DNA from: an uncultured Acetobacteraceae bacterium
GTDB lineage: Bacteria > Pseudomonadota > Alphaproteobacteria > Acetobacterales > Acetobacteraceae
Length of the DNA: 42,083 bases
Assembly (NCBI GenBank): GCA_903895595.1
Contig: CAITUP010000147.1
Span: forward strand, 1 to 42,083
Direction of reading: 5' to 3'
Below the pieces are notes generated by a model, which did not search any database, had not been told where the DNA came from, and saw only the letters and a list, made by a program, of their open reading frames with translations. Positions within the stretch are counted from its first letter, which is position 1; every line of letters starts with the position of its first letter. Positions 17,999 through 25,880 of this stretch are shown piece by piece. Both the position numbers and the translations under genes were made by a program.

Positions 17999-18236
17999 TG
18001 TTTCACGCGGAGCGCACCAGGGGGATCGCATATGACCTTTGGCGCCCTCGCTCGTCATGGTCGGGCGTGACCCGACCATCTCCTGCGATTTTACGCACCA
18101 TTGAACAGGCGGGGTTTTTCGGACGGTACCCAATTGGCGCGAGATGGTCGGGTCAGGCCCGACCATGACGGAAAGTATCGGAAATCCGCATATGCGATCC
18201 CCCTGACAGTCCCCTCGGCGCCTTCCGCGTGAAACA
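17999..18236. repeat. Nested symmetric palindromic element
   Basis: Most of the 437-base gap between the transporter operon and tyrC is this element. Its outer arms TGTTTCACGCGGA (17999-18011) and TCCGCGTGAAACA (18224-18236) are perfect 13-base inverses. Next come CAGGGGGATCGCATATG (18018-18034) and its perfect inverse (18189-18205). Each is followed by a non-matching 18-base block, then a 30-base arm (18053-18082 and 18141-18170) matching its inverse at 29 of 30 positions. Each 30-base arm is itself a palindrome with core ATGGTCGGG-N5-CCCGACCAT. A 58-base centre remains. No ORF or transposase is inside. The short palindrome is REP-like; the whole could be a MITE-like unit. Confidence 0.75.
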
Positions 18237-18267
18237 ACGCTGCCGCACCCAACACCGACGGGGCGCC

Positions 18268-19155
18268 CTAAGCCTGCTTCGTCGCGATCAAACTCCGGCG
18301 GATTTTCCGGCCCCGCTCCACCTTGTCCTCGATGTAAGCCGCGTCGCCCCAACGGATCGCACGCGCCATGGCCTGGGCGTCTTCCATGAAGCGTTGCAGC
18401 ATCTCCAGCACGGCTTCGCGGTTGTTCAGAAAAATATCGCGCCACATCACCGGATCGGAGGCCGCGATGCGGGTGAAATCGCGGAAGCCGGAGGCGGCGA
18501 AATTCACCACTTCCTGGCGGCTTTCGTCGGCCAGATCGTCGGCCGTGCCGCAGATCGTAAACGCGATCAGATGCGGCAGATGCGACACGATCGCCAGCAC
18601 GCGGTCGTGATGCCCCGGCTCCATCCGTTCCACCATCGACCCGCAACGGCGCCAGAGTTCGGCGACTTTTTCGACCGATTCCTCATCGGTGCCGGGGGGC
18701 GGGGTCAGCAGCGTCCATCGGCCTTCGAACAGCGTCGTGAAGCCGGCGTCGGGGCCGGAGTATTCCGTCCCCGCCACCGGATGCGCCGGCACGAAATGCA
18801 CACCCGCCGGCACCAGCGGCCCGATGTCGCGAATGACCGACTGCTTGGTCGATCCCACATCCGTCAGCACCGCGCCGGGTTCCAGATGCGGGGCGATACG
18901 CTCCGCCAAAGCCGCGAAGGCGCCTACCGGGGCGCACAGCATGACGCAATCCGCGCCCTTCACGGCCTCGGCCGGGTCCAGTTCCACGCGGTCGGCGAAG
19001 CCCAGCTCCATCACGCGGTCCAGCGTCTTTTGCGTGCGGGCGTTGACCACGATTTCCCCGGCGATATCGCCGCGTTCGCGCGCGATGCGCGCGACGGAGG
19101 AACCGATCAGGCCGATGCCCAGGAAGGCGATGCGCTTGAACAGCGGCTCAACCAT
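18268..19155 (-). CDS. tyrC: Prephenate/arogenate dehydrogenase
   Basis: A 295-aa NAD(P)-dependent TyrA-family enzyme for tyrosine synthesis. It has the Rossmann motif [12 protein letters not shown] at 11-22, the substrate segment [10 protein letters not shown] with the catalytic His region, and SHLPH followed by [11 protein letters not shown], all typical of the dehydrogenase fold. No chorismate mutase or ACT domain is fused. It catalyses oxidative decarboxylation of prephenate or arogenate; the form used cannot be read here. It overlaps the end of hisC by 8 bases, as the last gene of the operon chorismate mutase-hisC-tyrC. I use tyrC by analogy with alphaproteobacterial cyclohexadienyl dehydrogenases. 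Confidence 0.9.
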   Translation of the reverse strand: MVEPLFKRIAFLGIGLIGSSVARIARERGDIAGEIVVNARTQKTLDRVMELGFADRVELDPAEAVKGADCVMLCAPVGAFAALAERIAPHLEPGAVLTDVGSTKQSVIRDIGPLVPAGVHFVPAHPVAGTEYSGPDAGFTTLFEGRWTLLTPPPGTDEESVEKVAELWRRCGSMVERMEPGHHDRVLAIVSHLPHLIAFTICGTADDLADESRQEVVNFAASGFRDFTRIAASDPVMWRDIFLNNREAVLEMLQRFMEDAQAMARAIRWGDAAYIEDKVERGRKIRRSLIATKQA

Positions 19156-20236
19156 GACGCGCGAACCCCGTGAGACCGTCGATCAACGCAGCGGTTTCTT
19201 CGGGCGTGCCGACCGTGATGCGCAAGCAATGCGGCAGGCCGTAGACGCCCACCTTGCGCACGATGATGCCGCGCCCGCGCAGGAACGCATCCGCCGCGTC
19301 CGCCTTCTCCGTCGTTCCGAAATCCGCCAGCACGAAATTTCCTTCGCTCGGCCACACCTCGATGCCCGCGGCGCGTAGCCCCTCGGTCATGATGCGGCGA
19401 TATTCGGTATTATGCGCGCGGCCCTTCTCGACCCAGCCGGGCTCTTCCAGCGCGGCGATCGCAGCGGCCTGCGCGGCGACCGAGACATTGAACGGACCCC
19501 GCGTCCGGTTCAGCACGTCCACGACGGCCGGCGGCGCATAGCACCATCCGACCCGCATTCCGCCCAGCCCAAACACTTTCGAAAATGTCCGCGTCATCAC
19601 CGTGTTGTCGGTGGCGTCGACCAACTCGATGCCGGGTTCGTAGTCTTCCCGCGTCACGTATTCCGCGTAGGCGGAATCCAGCACCAGAAGCACATGCGCC
19701 GGCAGCTTCGCCCGAAACTGTGCCAGCGCGTCCTTCCCGACCATCGATCCGGTCGGATTGTTCGGATTGGCGACAAACACCAGCCGCGTCGAAGCCGACA
19801 CCGCCGCCAGCATCGCATCGAGGTCGATGCACAAATCGCGCTCGGGCACCTTGATCACCCGGCTGCCGGCGTAGGTGCCGGCGACCTGATAGATCGCGAA
19901 CCCGTGCGCCGACATCACGATGTCGCGCCCTGGCCCGCCATAGGCGAGGCAGAATTGATAGATCAGATCGTCCGATCCCGCCCCGCAAACGATGCGCGCG
20001 GGATCGAGACCCCAGCGCTTGCCCAGCGCCCGCCGCAGCTCGATCGCGGTGCCGTCGGGGTAGCGAAATACGTCCGCGAGCGCCGCCCGCACCGCCTCCT
20101 GGGCACCGGGCGGTACTCCGAACGCGCCCTCATTCGACGACAGCTTAACGGTCCGGTTCGCGCCCTCGATCGTGGATTCTCCCGCGACATAGGGGTGAAT
20201 CGCCAGGATCTCTGGCCGGGGGGAAGGGCCGGTCAT
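19148..20236 (-). CDS. hisC: Histidinol-phosphate/aromatic aminotransferase
   Basis: 362 aa from the ATG at 20236, a fold-type I PLP aminotransferase of the HisC family. The PLP lysine is Lys220 in [17 protein letters not shown]; the ANPNNPTG motif (156-163) and the C-terminal Arg in LRITVG are also present. It converts imidazole-acetol phosphate to histidinol phosphate, and in this operon setting, between chorismate mutase and tyrC, it probably also transaminates phenylpyruvate and hydroxyphenylpyruvate (or prephenate). The start overlaps the upstream stop by 4 bases (ATGA), which fixes it well; the longer in-frame opening upstream is a shadow of the neighbouring gene. Confidence 0.92.
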   Translation of the reverse strand: MTGPSPRPEILAIHPYVAGESTIEGANRTVKLSSNEGAFGVPPGAQEAVRAALADVFRYPDGTAIELRRALGKRWGLDPARIVCGAGSDDLIYQFCLAYGGPGRDIVMSAHGFAIYQVAGTYAGSRVIKVPERDLCIDLDAMLAAVSASTRLVFVANPNNPTGSMVGKDALAQFRAKLPAHVLLVLDSAYAEYVTREDYEPGIELVDATDNTVMTRTFSKVFGLGGMRVGWCYAPPAVVDVLNRTRGPFNVSVAAQAAAIAALEEPGWVEKGRAHNTEYRRIMTEGLRAAGIEVWPSEGNFVLADFGTTEKADAADAFLRGRGIIVRKVGVYGLPHCLRITVGTPEETAALIDGLTGFARHG

Positions 20237-21120
20237 GCGCCTTCGCCCCCGATCGGTTCGGCATAGGCGCCCAGCACGGCGGGGCGGCGAATGGCGCCGG
20301 TCAGGTCGCTCAGCCGCGGATCGGCATCGGTCAGGTAGCCCGCGACCTCGATCAGCGCGCGGGCATAGCCGGCATCGCGGCGCAGGATGATCGCGCCCGG
20401 CGTCAGTCCGGCGGCGGTCAAGCCCTGGGTCAGCCGGTCGCGGCTGACGTCGTTGTCCAGTTCCACGACCAGGAAGGAACGATCCGCGGCGCTGGCGTCC
20501 GGCGCGGCGGAGGCCACCACCAACGCCTGCGCGGCCGGCGCGCCCTCGGCCCGAGCGGTCCAGAACGGCAGGCGGGCGATGACATGCAGGCGGGGGGAAC
20601 GGGTGGCCAAGGTGGCCCACCAATCGTCGCGCGTGTTGTCGGCCTCGGTCGGCACCGGCAGGATCGCGACGGTGGCCGCACCCGAAGAAACCTCATTCAA
20701 CGCCTGAGCCGGGCTGCCATGCGTCCGCAGCGGGGTCATGGTGCCGAAATGTTCCCGCGCCAACTGGGTCAGCACGGCGCCAGGACCGGTCTCCGCCACC
20801 GCGACCGTGACCTTGGACTGCATGCCAGTGGTGCCGGCCAACAGTTCCCGCCACATGCGGAACAGTGCCTGAGCCGGCAGGGAACCGGTGTGCCGCCCAA
20901 CCAGCCTCCGCACGATGTCGGCCTCCCGCCCTGGGCGAAACGCCGCCGGTTTGCCGGATTGGGCGACTTTCTCCACGACGTGGGCGCGTTCGATCAGCAA
21001 ATCGTGGATGGTGTTGTCGATCCGGTCCAGCTCGGCCCGCAGGGCCGCCAGATCGGGAGGAGTGGAGCGTCGCCAGCCATCCTCGGCGGCGACAGCGTTT
21101 TCGGAGGCAGAATTGGGCAT
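20233..21120 (-). CDS. Chorismate mutase fused to PDT-like and ACT-like parts
   Basis: 295 aa from the ATG at 21120 (ATGs at 21150 and 21189 are also in frame, and none has a strong ribosome site). Residues about 23-101 are an AroQ-type chorismate mutase: [22 protein letters not shown] and [13 protein letters not shown] carry the Arg/Asp/Glu pattern of the helical active site. About 102-210 resembles a prephenate dehydratase body, but the conserved Thr-Arg-Phe is replaced (DRSFLVVE), so dehydratase activity is doubtful. About 216-295 is ACT-like and ends VLGAYAEPI, suggesting amino acid feedback. It is the first gene of the aromatic operon and diverges from metX. Its product, prephenate, feeds hisC and tyrC. 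Confidence 0.75.
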   Translation of the reverse strand: MPNSASENAVAAEDGWRRSTPPDLAALRAELDRIDNTIHDLLIERAHVVEKVAQSGKPAAFRPGREADIVRRLVGRHTGSLPAQALFRMWRELLAGTTGMQSKVTVAVAETGPGAVLTQLAREHFGTMTPLRTHGSPAQALNEVSSGAATVAILPVPTEADNTRDDWWATLATRSPRLHVIARLPFWTARAEGAPAAQALVVASAAPDASAADRSFLVVELDNDVSRDRLTQGLTAAGLTPGAIILRRDAGYARALIEVAGYLTDADPRLSDLTGAIRRPAVLGAYAEPIGGEGA

Positions 21121-21232
21121 CGGTCCGACCGGTTCAAAGTCGGCCCCCATACAAGATGCCCGGCCTGCTGGAAACCCTCGGGCGCGCAAGACGGTTGCGA
21201 GCGGCGGGCGCAGGTCCTATGCAAATGCCGCC

Positions 21233-22393
21233 ATGGATCAGACCGTCGCCCTTCACGATGTGCCGCACGCCCACGTCACCTTCGACGATGGGATCGTGCT
21301 GGATTGCGGCGTCGCGTTGCCGAGCCTGACGGTGGCGTTCCGGACGTATGGGACACTGAACAGCGAACGGTCGAACGCGGTTCTGGTCTGCCACGCGCTG
21401 ACCGGCGACCAGTATGTGGCCGAGGAAAGCCCCGTCACCGGCAAGCCCGGCTGGTGGGATCAGGTCATTGGGCCAGGCCGGCCGGTGGATACGAACCGGT
21501 TCTTCGTCATCTCTTCCAACGTGCTGGGCGGCTGCATGGGCAGCACCGGCGCCCGGAGCCTGAAGGACGACGGATCGGGCGAGCCTTGGGGCACCGAATT
21601 TCCGCCGGTGACGATCCGCGACATGGTCCGCGCGCAAAAGCGCCTGATCGAGCATCTGGGGATCGACCGGCTGTTCGCGGTCATCGGCGGGTCGATGGGC
21701 GGCATGCAGACGCTGCAATGGGCCGCGACCTATCCCGAAGCCGTCTTCGCCGCCTTGCCGATCGCGACCGCCGCGCATCACTCCGCGCAGAACATCGCGT
21801 TCAACGAGGTCGGGCGTCAGGCGATCTTCGCCGACCCCAACTGGAACAACGGCCAATACTGGCGCGACCGGCTCATCCCGGCTCGCGGTTTGGCGGTGGC
21901 GCGCATGTGTGCCCACATCACCTACCTCAGCGAGGAAGCCCTTACCCGCAAGTTCGGTCGCCGCCTGCAGAACGCCCCCAAGGACAGCGCCGAAGTCATG
22001 AGCCTGTTCGGCGAGATGTTCGAAGTGGAGAGCTACCTGCGTCACCAGGGCAGCACGTTCGTGCAGCGTTTCGATGCCAACGCCTACCTGACGATCACCC
22101 GGGCTTGCGATTATTTCGATCTGGCGGCGGAGTTCGGCGGCGATCTGGCGAACGCGTTCCGCGGCTCAAGCACGCGGTTTTTGCTGGCATCCTTCAGTTC
22201 CGACTGGCTCTATCCCACCGTCGAAAGCCGCACCATCGCGCGGGCGTTGAACCGTGCGGGGGCGAATGTTTCGTTTGTGGAGTTCCCGACGGATAAGGGG
22301 CACGACGCGTTTCTGCTGGAGGAGCCGGATTTCCACCGGACTCTGGCGGGGTTCCTGCGTGGCTGCGCGATGCATGCGGGGCTGCCGGTTTAG
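21233..22393 (+). CDS. metX: Homoserine O-acetyltransferase MetX
   Basis: 386 aa from the ATG at 21233, an alpha/beta-hydrolase acyltransferase of methionine synthesis (acetyl- or succinyl-CoA plus homoserine). The nucleophile is Ser154 in [13 protein letters not shown]. The Asp (FSSDWLYP) and His (KGHDAFLLE) of the triad are near the C-terminus, and [14 protein letters not shown] is the family's conserved loop. The frame is open upstream into the divergent gene, but homology begins at MDQTVALHD. In many proteobacteria metW follows; here an intergenic repeat follows. I see no recognisable SAM riboswitch in the 112-base spacer upstream. Confidence 0.93.
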   Translation: MDQTVALHDVPHAHVTFDDGIVLDCGVALPSLTVAFRTYGTLNSERSNAVLVCHALTGDQYVAEESPVTGKPGWWDQVIGPGRPVDTNRFFVISSNVLGGCMGSTGARSLKDDGSGEPWGTEFPPVTIRDMVRAQKRLIEHLGIDRLFAVIGGSMGGMQTLQWAATYPEAVFAALPIATAAHHSAQNIAFNEVGRQAIFADPNWNNGQYWRDRLIPARGLAVARMCAHITYLSEEALTRKFGRRLQNAPKDSAEVMSLFGEMFEVESYLRHQGSTFVQRFDANAYLTITRACDYFDLAAEFGGDLANAFRGSSTRFLLASFSSDWLYPTVESRTIARALNRAGANVSFVEFPTDKGHDAFLLEEPDFHRTLAGFLRGCAMHAGLPV

Positions 22394-22519
22394 GCGATGC
22401 CCAAGAATAAGCGAACCGGTTGGTCGTGCGGCACCTGCTCACAACGTCATGCCGACGGAGGTCGGCATGACGGAAGCGGGTGACAGCGTCGCTCTGTAGC
22501 GGTTATTCTTGGGCGCCGC
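22394..22519. repeat. Palindromic element after metX
   Basis: An imperfect palindrome of 126 bases directly after the metX stop. The ends 22394-22410 and 22503-22519 are inverted copies at 15 of 17 positions (core GCCCAAGAATAA/TTATTCTTGGGC is perfect). In the centre is a perfect 12-base hairpin CGTCATGCCGAC-GGAG-GTCGGCATGACG (22445-22472), close in type to the one at 12292-12311. No T-tract follows, so it is not a classical terminator, though it may end metX transcription. No ORF is inside. Confidence 0.65.
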
Positions 22520-22533
22520 CTTAGGGCCCTCCC

Positions 22534-22614
22534 CTACTTGGGACCGATATCGATATTAAACCGAAGGCCAAGAATCGCTATCAGAACAAGCAGGAAGACG
22601 AGATGGTGTAACAT
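22534..22614 (-). CDS. Possible 26-aa membrane microprotein
   Basis: A 26-codon frame, ATG at 22614 to TAG at 22536-22534, with an AAGGAA ribosome site 6 bases before the ATG. The peptide starts MLHHLVFLLVLIAILGLRF and ends NIDIGPK. It has one hydrophobic stretch of about 13 residues (LVFLLVLIAILGL) then a charged tail, the usual look of single-pass bacterial microproteins. It stands alone in a 337-base gap between metX and the small membrane protein gene at 22731, on that gene's strand. Upstream in its leader are a 12-base hairpin and a CtrA-type box. I recognise no homologue; it is not KdpF-like. It could be chance, but ribosome site, hydrophobicity and setting agree. Confidence 0.45.
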   Translation of the reverse strand: MLHHLVFLLVLIAILGLRFNIDIGPK

Positions 22615-22630
22615 CGCGAATTCCTTGCGA

Positions 22631-22659
22631 ACGGCCGGTCGGAGGATTCCGCCGGCCGT
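22631..22659 (-). other. Leader hairpin upstream of the microprotein ORF
   Basis: ACGGCCGG (22631-22638) pairs with CCGGCCGT (22652-22659), and inside CGGA (22640-22643) pairs with TCCG (22648-22651) around GGAT, giving a 12-base-pair stem with one bulged base. On the reverse strand it ends 16 bases before the microprotein ATG, just 5' of the AAGGAA ribosome site, where it could regulate translation. Confidence 0.45.
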
Positions 22660-22679
22660 AAATGCGTGCAGGGAGTTGG

Positions 22680-22695
22680 TTAATAAACCGTTAAC
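22680..22695. promoter_or_regulatory. CtrA-type box TTAA-N7-TTAAC
   Basis: TTAATAAACCGTTAAC matches the alphaproteobacterial CtrA consensus TTAA-N7-TTAAC, and the reverse strand also reads TTAA-N7-TTAA. Such AT-rich sequence is rare in this window. It lies 65 bases upstream of the microprotein ATG on the reverse strand and 35 bases past the end of the small membrane protein gene. Binding is inferred from sequence only. Confidence 0.4.
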
Positions 22696-22730
22696 ACGAG
22701 CCGCTTTTTTTCACGGAAGCGCGAAACGCC

Positions 22731-22985
22731 CTAAATCCGCGTGCAGACGATCGCCCAGATCAGCAACGCCACCCCGATCGCCGCGTAGACGATGTTCAGC
22801 GTGAACGACATCATTTCCACGACGCGCAGCAGCAGATACGACGCCAGAATCACGACCGATCCGACGGCGGACAAGAAATTGTGGCTGGTCATCGAGCCGG
22901 CCCGTTCCCGCCCGTAAAACACCATCACGAAGGTGATAATCGCCGCGATGAACGGCAGCAGAACGATGGTCGAGGATTGCGACAT
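22731..22985 (-). CDS. Small three-helix membrane protein, unknown function
   Basis: 84 aa, start ATG at 22985 with CGGAG 6 bases before it. There are three hydrophobic segments (about residues 5-23, 36-54 and 62-82) separated by short charged turns, one with YGRERAGS. I recognise no family. It begins 13 bases after the CaiB-type gene stop on the same strand, so it is probably co-transcribed with it. Confidence 0.7.
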   Translation of the reverse strand: MSQSSTIVLLPFIAAIITFVMVFYGRERAGSMTSHNFLSAVGSVVILASYLLLRVVEMMSFTLNIVYAAIGVALLIWAIVCTRI

Positions 22986-22998
22986 GGGGAACTCCGGC

Positions 22999-24186
22999 TC
23001 ACGCCGCCTGTAGCACGACCCCCTGGCGCACGAAATCCGCGATTTCGTCCGCGCCGTAGCCATGTTCCGCCAAGATCGCCGCGCTGTGCTCGCCCTTGCC
23101 GGGGGATAGGGTGCGCGCCGCCCCGTCCTCGAACGGCGGCAGGCCGATCAGGTTCGGCAGCGGGATCGGTTGATCGACACCTGGGTGGGAGGTCCAGGCG
23201 AGCGCCCCGCTCTCGGTCACATGCGGCTGCTTGAGGAAATCGGTGTAGCTGTTCAGCGCCTCATGCATCACGCGGTGTTCGGTCAGCGCCGCCGACCAGA
23301 CGGCGGTGGGCTGGGATTCCAGCAGCGGGCGCAGAATGGCGTTCAGCGCGGGGGAATGCGGCTCCCGGTCGGTGCCGCTCTGATAGGCGGGGTTCTCGCC
23401 CAGATCGGGCCGGCCGATGGCTTTGCAGTAGGCGACCCACTCGAACGGGCGCACGACCGTCACCGACAGCCAGCCGTCGGCCGTTTGGTATATGCCGCTG
23501 GGTGCCACGACCGCGCGCGCGGCGCCGCCATCCAGATACGACCCCATCATGCGCACCACCTGCAACGACGCGCCGCCCTGCATCAGGCTGGCCTCGATAT
23601 GGCGGCCATGGGCCTGATCCCGGCGGGCGTACAGAGCCGAGGACACTGCGGTGAAGGCGTAGATCGCCGTGCTCATGTCGATGGAGATAATGGGGATGCG
23701 GTGCGGAATGCCGTCCTCGCCCCGGTTTTCGGCCATCAGCCCGGTATAGGCCTGGAGCACCGGGTCCATCGCCGGCCGTTCCGACAGCGGTCCTTTCAGT
23801 CCGAAGCCGGACACCGACACATACAGGATGCGAGGCTCCTTCGCCGACACCGCCCCGTAGCCGAAGCCGAGCCGGTCGATCACGCCGGGGCGGAAGCCCT
23901 GGAGGAACACGTCCGCGCCCTCGATCATTTTCCACAGGATGGCGCGGCCGGCATCGTGCTTCAGGTCGAGCGCGATCGAGCGTTTGCCCAGGTTCGCCGG
24001 GATCGAATAGGCGGTGTGATCGCCGTAGATCGTGCCGAGCGCCCGCGACCAGTCGCCGGTGTCGGTCGGTTCCACCTTGATGACGTTGGCGCCGTACTGG
24101 GCGAGCATCATCGCGCAATAAGGCCCGGCCACGCCCTGGCTGAGATCGACCACTTTCAGCCCTTCGAACGGCGACGCGTAGCTCAT
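22999..24186 (-). CDS. CaiB/BaiF (family III) CoA-transferase
   Basis: 395 aa from the ATG at 24186, which has GGGAG 7 bases before it. The N-terminus GLKVVDLSQGVAGPYCAMMLAQYGANVIKVE is the family III signature; the later MDPVLQAYTGLM segment follows the catalytic Asp region. These enzymes move CoA between carboxylic acids as interlocked dimers. The substrate is unknown (family members use carnitine, formate/oxalate, succinate with aromatic acids, mesaconate). It diverges from the ABM monooxygenase and MFS genes across an 89-base spacer, and a shared role in an organic acid pathway is possible. Confidence 0.9.
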   Translation of the reverse strand: MSYASPFEGLKVVDLSQGVAGPYCAMMLAQYGANVIKVEPTDTGDWSRALGTIYGDHTAYSIPANLGKRSIALDLKHDAGRAILWKMIEGADVFLQGFRPGVIDRLGFGYGAVSAKEPRILYVSVSGFGLKGPLSERPAMDPVLQAYTGLMAENRGEDGIPHRIPIISIDMSTAIYAFTAVSSALYARRDQAHGRHIEASLMQGGASLQVVRMMGSYLDGGAARAVVAPSGIYQTADGWLSVTVVRPFEWVAYCKAIGRPDLGENPAYQSGTDREPHSPALNAILRPLLESQPTAVWSAALTEHRVMHEALNSYTDFLKQPHVTESGALAWTSHPGVDQPIPLPNLIGLPPFEDGAARTLSPGKGEHSAAILAEHGYGADEIADFVRQGVVLQAA

Positions 24187-24275
24187 GGATTTGCTCCCTT
24201 GGCATCCTCGGGCAGTATAGTAGCGGATCGCCCGAGCAGGGCGAGACCCCAACCGAAACACCAGGAGCAGACATC

Positions 24276-24578
24276 ATGATCCACGTCCTCGCCTTCATCA
24301 CCGCCAAGCCGGGCCTGCGCGGCCAAATCCTCGAGGCGTTCCATGCCAACATTCCGGCCGTGCTGGCCGAGGCTGGCTGCATCGAATACGGCCCGGCGAT
24401 CGACGCGGTCAGCGGCACGCCGAACAAGTACGGCGACGACACCTTCGTGGTGATCGAGAAGTGGGAAAGCCCGGCGCACCTGAAGGCGCATGCCGAGTCG
24501 GCTCACATGGCCGCCTATGCCGCGAAGACGAAGGAAATGATCGCCTCCCGCGTGATCCACCTGCTGTCGCCGGGCTGA
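24276..24578 (+). CDS. ABM-domain (YgiN-like) monooxygenase
   Basis: 100 aa, one antibiotic-biosynthesis-monooxygenase domain of the dimeric alpha/beta-barrel fold. Typical marks are the HVLAFITAKPGLRGQILEAF start, AGCIEY, and EKWESPAHLKAHAESAHM with its His residues. Family members oxidise quinols or aromatic polyketides without cofactor, and many are uncharacterised. An AGGAG site precedes the ATG by a normal gap. It is followed by the MFS gene, with a palindrome between. Confidence 0.85.
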   Translation: MIHVLAFITAKPGLRGQILEAFHANIPAVLAEAGCIEYGPAIDAVSGTPNKYGDDTFVVIEKWESPAHLKAHAESAHMAAYAAKTKEMIASRVIHLLSPG

Positions 24579-24595
24579 GCCGCAACATACTCGAC

Positions 24596-24624
24596 ACCGC
24601 GTCGTCCCCTGGGGATGACGCGGT
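24596..24624. repeat. Inverted repeat before the MFS gene
   Basis: ACCGCGTCGTCCCC (24596-24609) and GGGGATGACGCGGT (24611-24624) pair at 13 of 14 positions around one central base. The stem ends 6 bases before the GGAGG ribosome site of the MFS gene, so it could be an operator, attenuator or simply a REP-like unit. Confidence 0.5.
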
Positions 24625-24644
24625 GGCTTGGGAGGATACAAAAA

Positions 24645-25877
24645 ATGCCCAAAGCGGCGAAACTGGCGCTCCTGTCCGGGTTTCTGGGCTGGATGTTCGA
24701 TTCGATGGACCTCAATCTGTTCACCCTGGTCCTGGTCCCCTCCATCAAGGCGCTGACCGGTGCGGCGACACCCGCCGCCATCGCGTCCTACGGCGGCATT
24801 GTCGTCGGGCTGAAAATCTTCGGCTGGGGCTTGGGCGGAGTCCTGTTCGGCGTCGCCGCCGACCGCATCGGGCGGTCCCGCACCCTCGTCATCACCATCC
24901 TCATCTACGCTGTCTTCACCGCGCTCGGCGGTCTGGCGCAGAGTTTCTGGCAGCTGGTCCTGTTGCAAACGCTGGCCGGCATCGGCATCGGCGGCGAATG
25001 GGCGGCCGGCGCGGCGCTGATCGCCGAAACCTGGCCCGAGCGGACGCGGGTGCGTGCGATGCAGGTCATGCAGATGGCGTATGCGTTCGGGTTCTTCCTG
25101 GCGGCCGGTGTCAATATTTTCCTCGGTCCGATCGGTTGGCGCTACGTGCTGGCGGCCGGGATCGTGCCGGCGGTGGCGACGTTGTTTATTCGTTCGTTCG
25201 TGCCCGAGCCGGAACGCTGGAAGGCGGCGCGGGCGGCGTCGGGCAACCAATCGGCCGGCGCCACGTTCGCCGCGATTTTCGCCCCGGACATCCGACGAAA
25301 CACCATCGTCGGCGTGACCATCGCGCTGGCGATGATGGTGGGAAGCTGGGCCGCGATGACGCTGCTGCCGAGTTGGATCGTGCAGTTGTCGGGGCCGATG
25401 AACCCGGCGCAGGCGGCGTGGACGATCAGCTGGTCCTTCATGCTGATGAATTTCGGCGCTGTCGCGGGCTACCTGACGCTGATTTTCGTGGCCGATATTC
25501 TCGGTCGCCGTCTGTCGTATTTCATCTTCTGCGTCGGCTCGCTGGCGTCGATCCTCTACACGTTTCAGCCGGGCACCACGCTGGCGCAGCTGCAAACGAT
25601 GCTGCCGGTTCTGGGCTACTTCATCATCGGCGGATTCGGCACCTTCGCCGCTTATTTGCCGGAGCTGTTTCCGACCCGCATCCGCGCGACGGGGCAGGGG
25701 TTCTGCTACAACATGTCCCGCCTGCTGACGGCGCCGGGGCCGTTGATCGTGGGGGCCCTGGTGGGCACGTTCGGATCGATCCCGCACGCGTCCTCGGCCG
25801 TGGCGATGTTTCTGGTGGTGGGGATGGTGGCGATCTGGTTCGGGCCGGAGACCGCCGGCACGCAGCTGCGGGATTGA
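24645..25877 (+). CDS. MFS transporter, organic acid type
   Basis: 410 aa from the ATG at 24645, with GGAGG 9 bases before it (the in-frame ATG at 24615 lies within the inverted repeat and lacks a site). Twelve membrane helices are expected. Marks of the aromatic acid/metabolite:H+ symporter group are WMFDSMDLNLFTLVL in helix 1, GVAADRIGRSRTLV in loop 2-3 and GIGIGGEWAAGAALIAETWPERTR in helices 4-5. The PELFPTRIRATGQGFCYN loop is also typical. It is probably a proton-coupled importer of an organic acid, which would suit the nearby CoA-transferase. Confidence 0.9.
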   Translation: MPKAAKLALLSGFLGWMFDSMDLNLFTLVLVPSIKALTGAATPAAIASYGGIVVGLKIFGWGLGGVLFGVAADRIGRSRTLVITILIYAVFTALGGLAQSFWQLVLLQTLAGIGIGGEWAAGAALIAETWPERTRVRAMQVMQMAYAFGFFLAAGVNIFLGPIGWRYVLAAGIVPAVATLFIRSFVPEPERWKAARAASGNQSAGATFAAIFAPDIRRNTIVGVTIALAMMVGSWAAMTLLPSWIVQLSGPMNPAQAAWTISWSFMLMNFGAVAGYLTLIFVADILGRRLSYFIFCVGSLASILYTFQPGTTLAQLQTMLPVLGYFIIGGFGTFAAYLPELFPTRIRATGQGFCYNMSRLLTAPGPLIVGALVGTFGSIPHASSAVAMFLVVGMVAIWFGPETAGTQLRD

Positions 25878-25880
25878 TGT

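Noticed and set aside
17999-18236. CRISPR array or tRNA cluster reading of the palindromic region
   Set aside because: The repeats are inverted and nested, not direct and evenly spaced, and no cloverleaf or cas gene is present.
21121-21232. A possible SAM riboswitch upstream of metX
   Set aside because: I looked for the SAM-II-type core often found before alphaproteobacterial met genes and did not find its conserved blocks; a covariance search would settle it.
22672-22720. Rho-independent terminator using the T7 run at 22704-22711
   Set aside because: No stable stem directly precedes the T-run on the forward strand. The AT-rich piece upstream is better read as a CtrA-type box.
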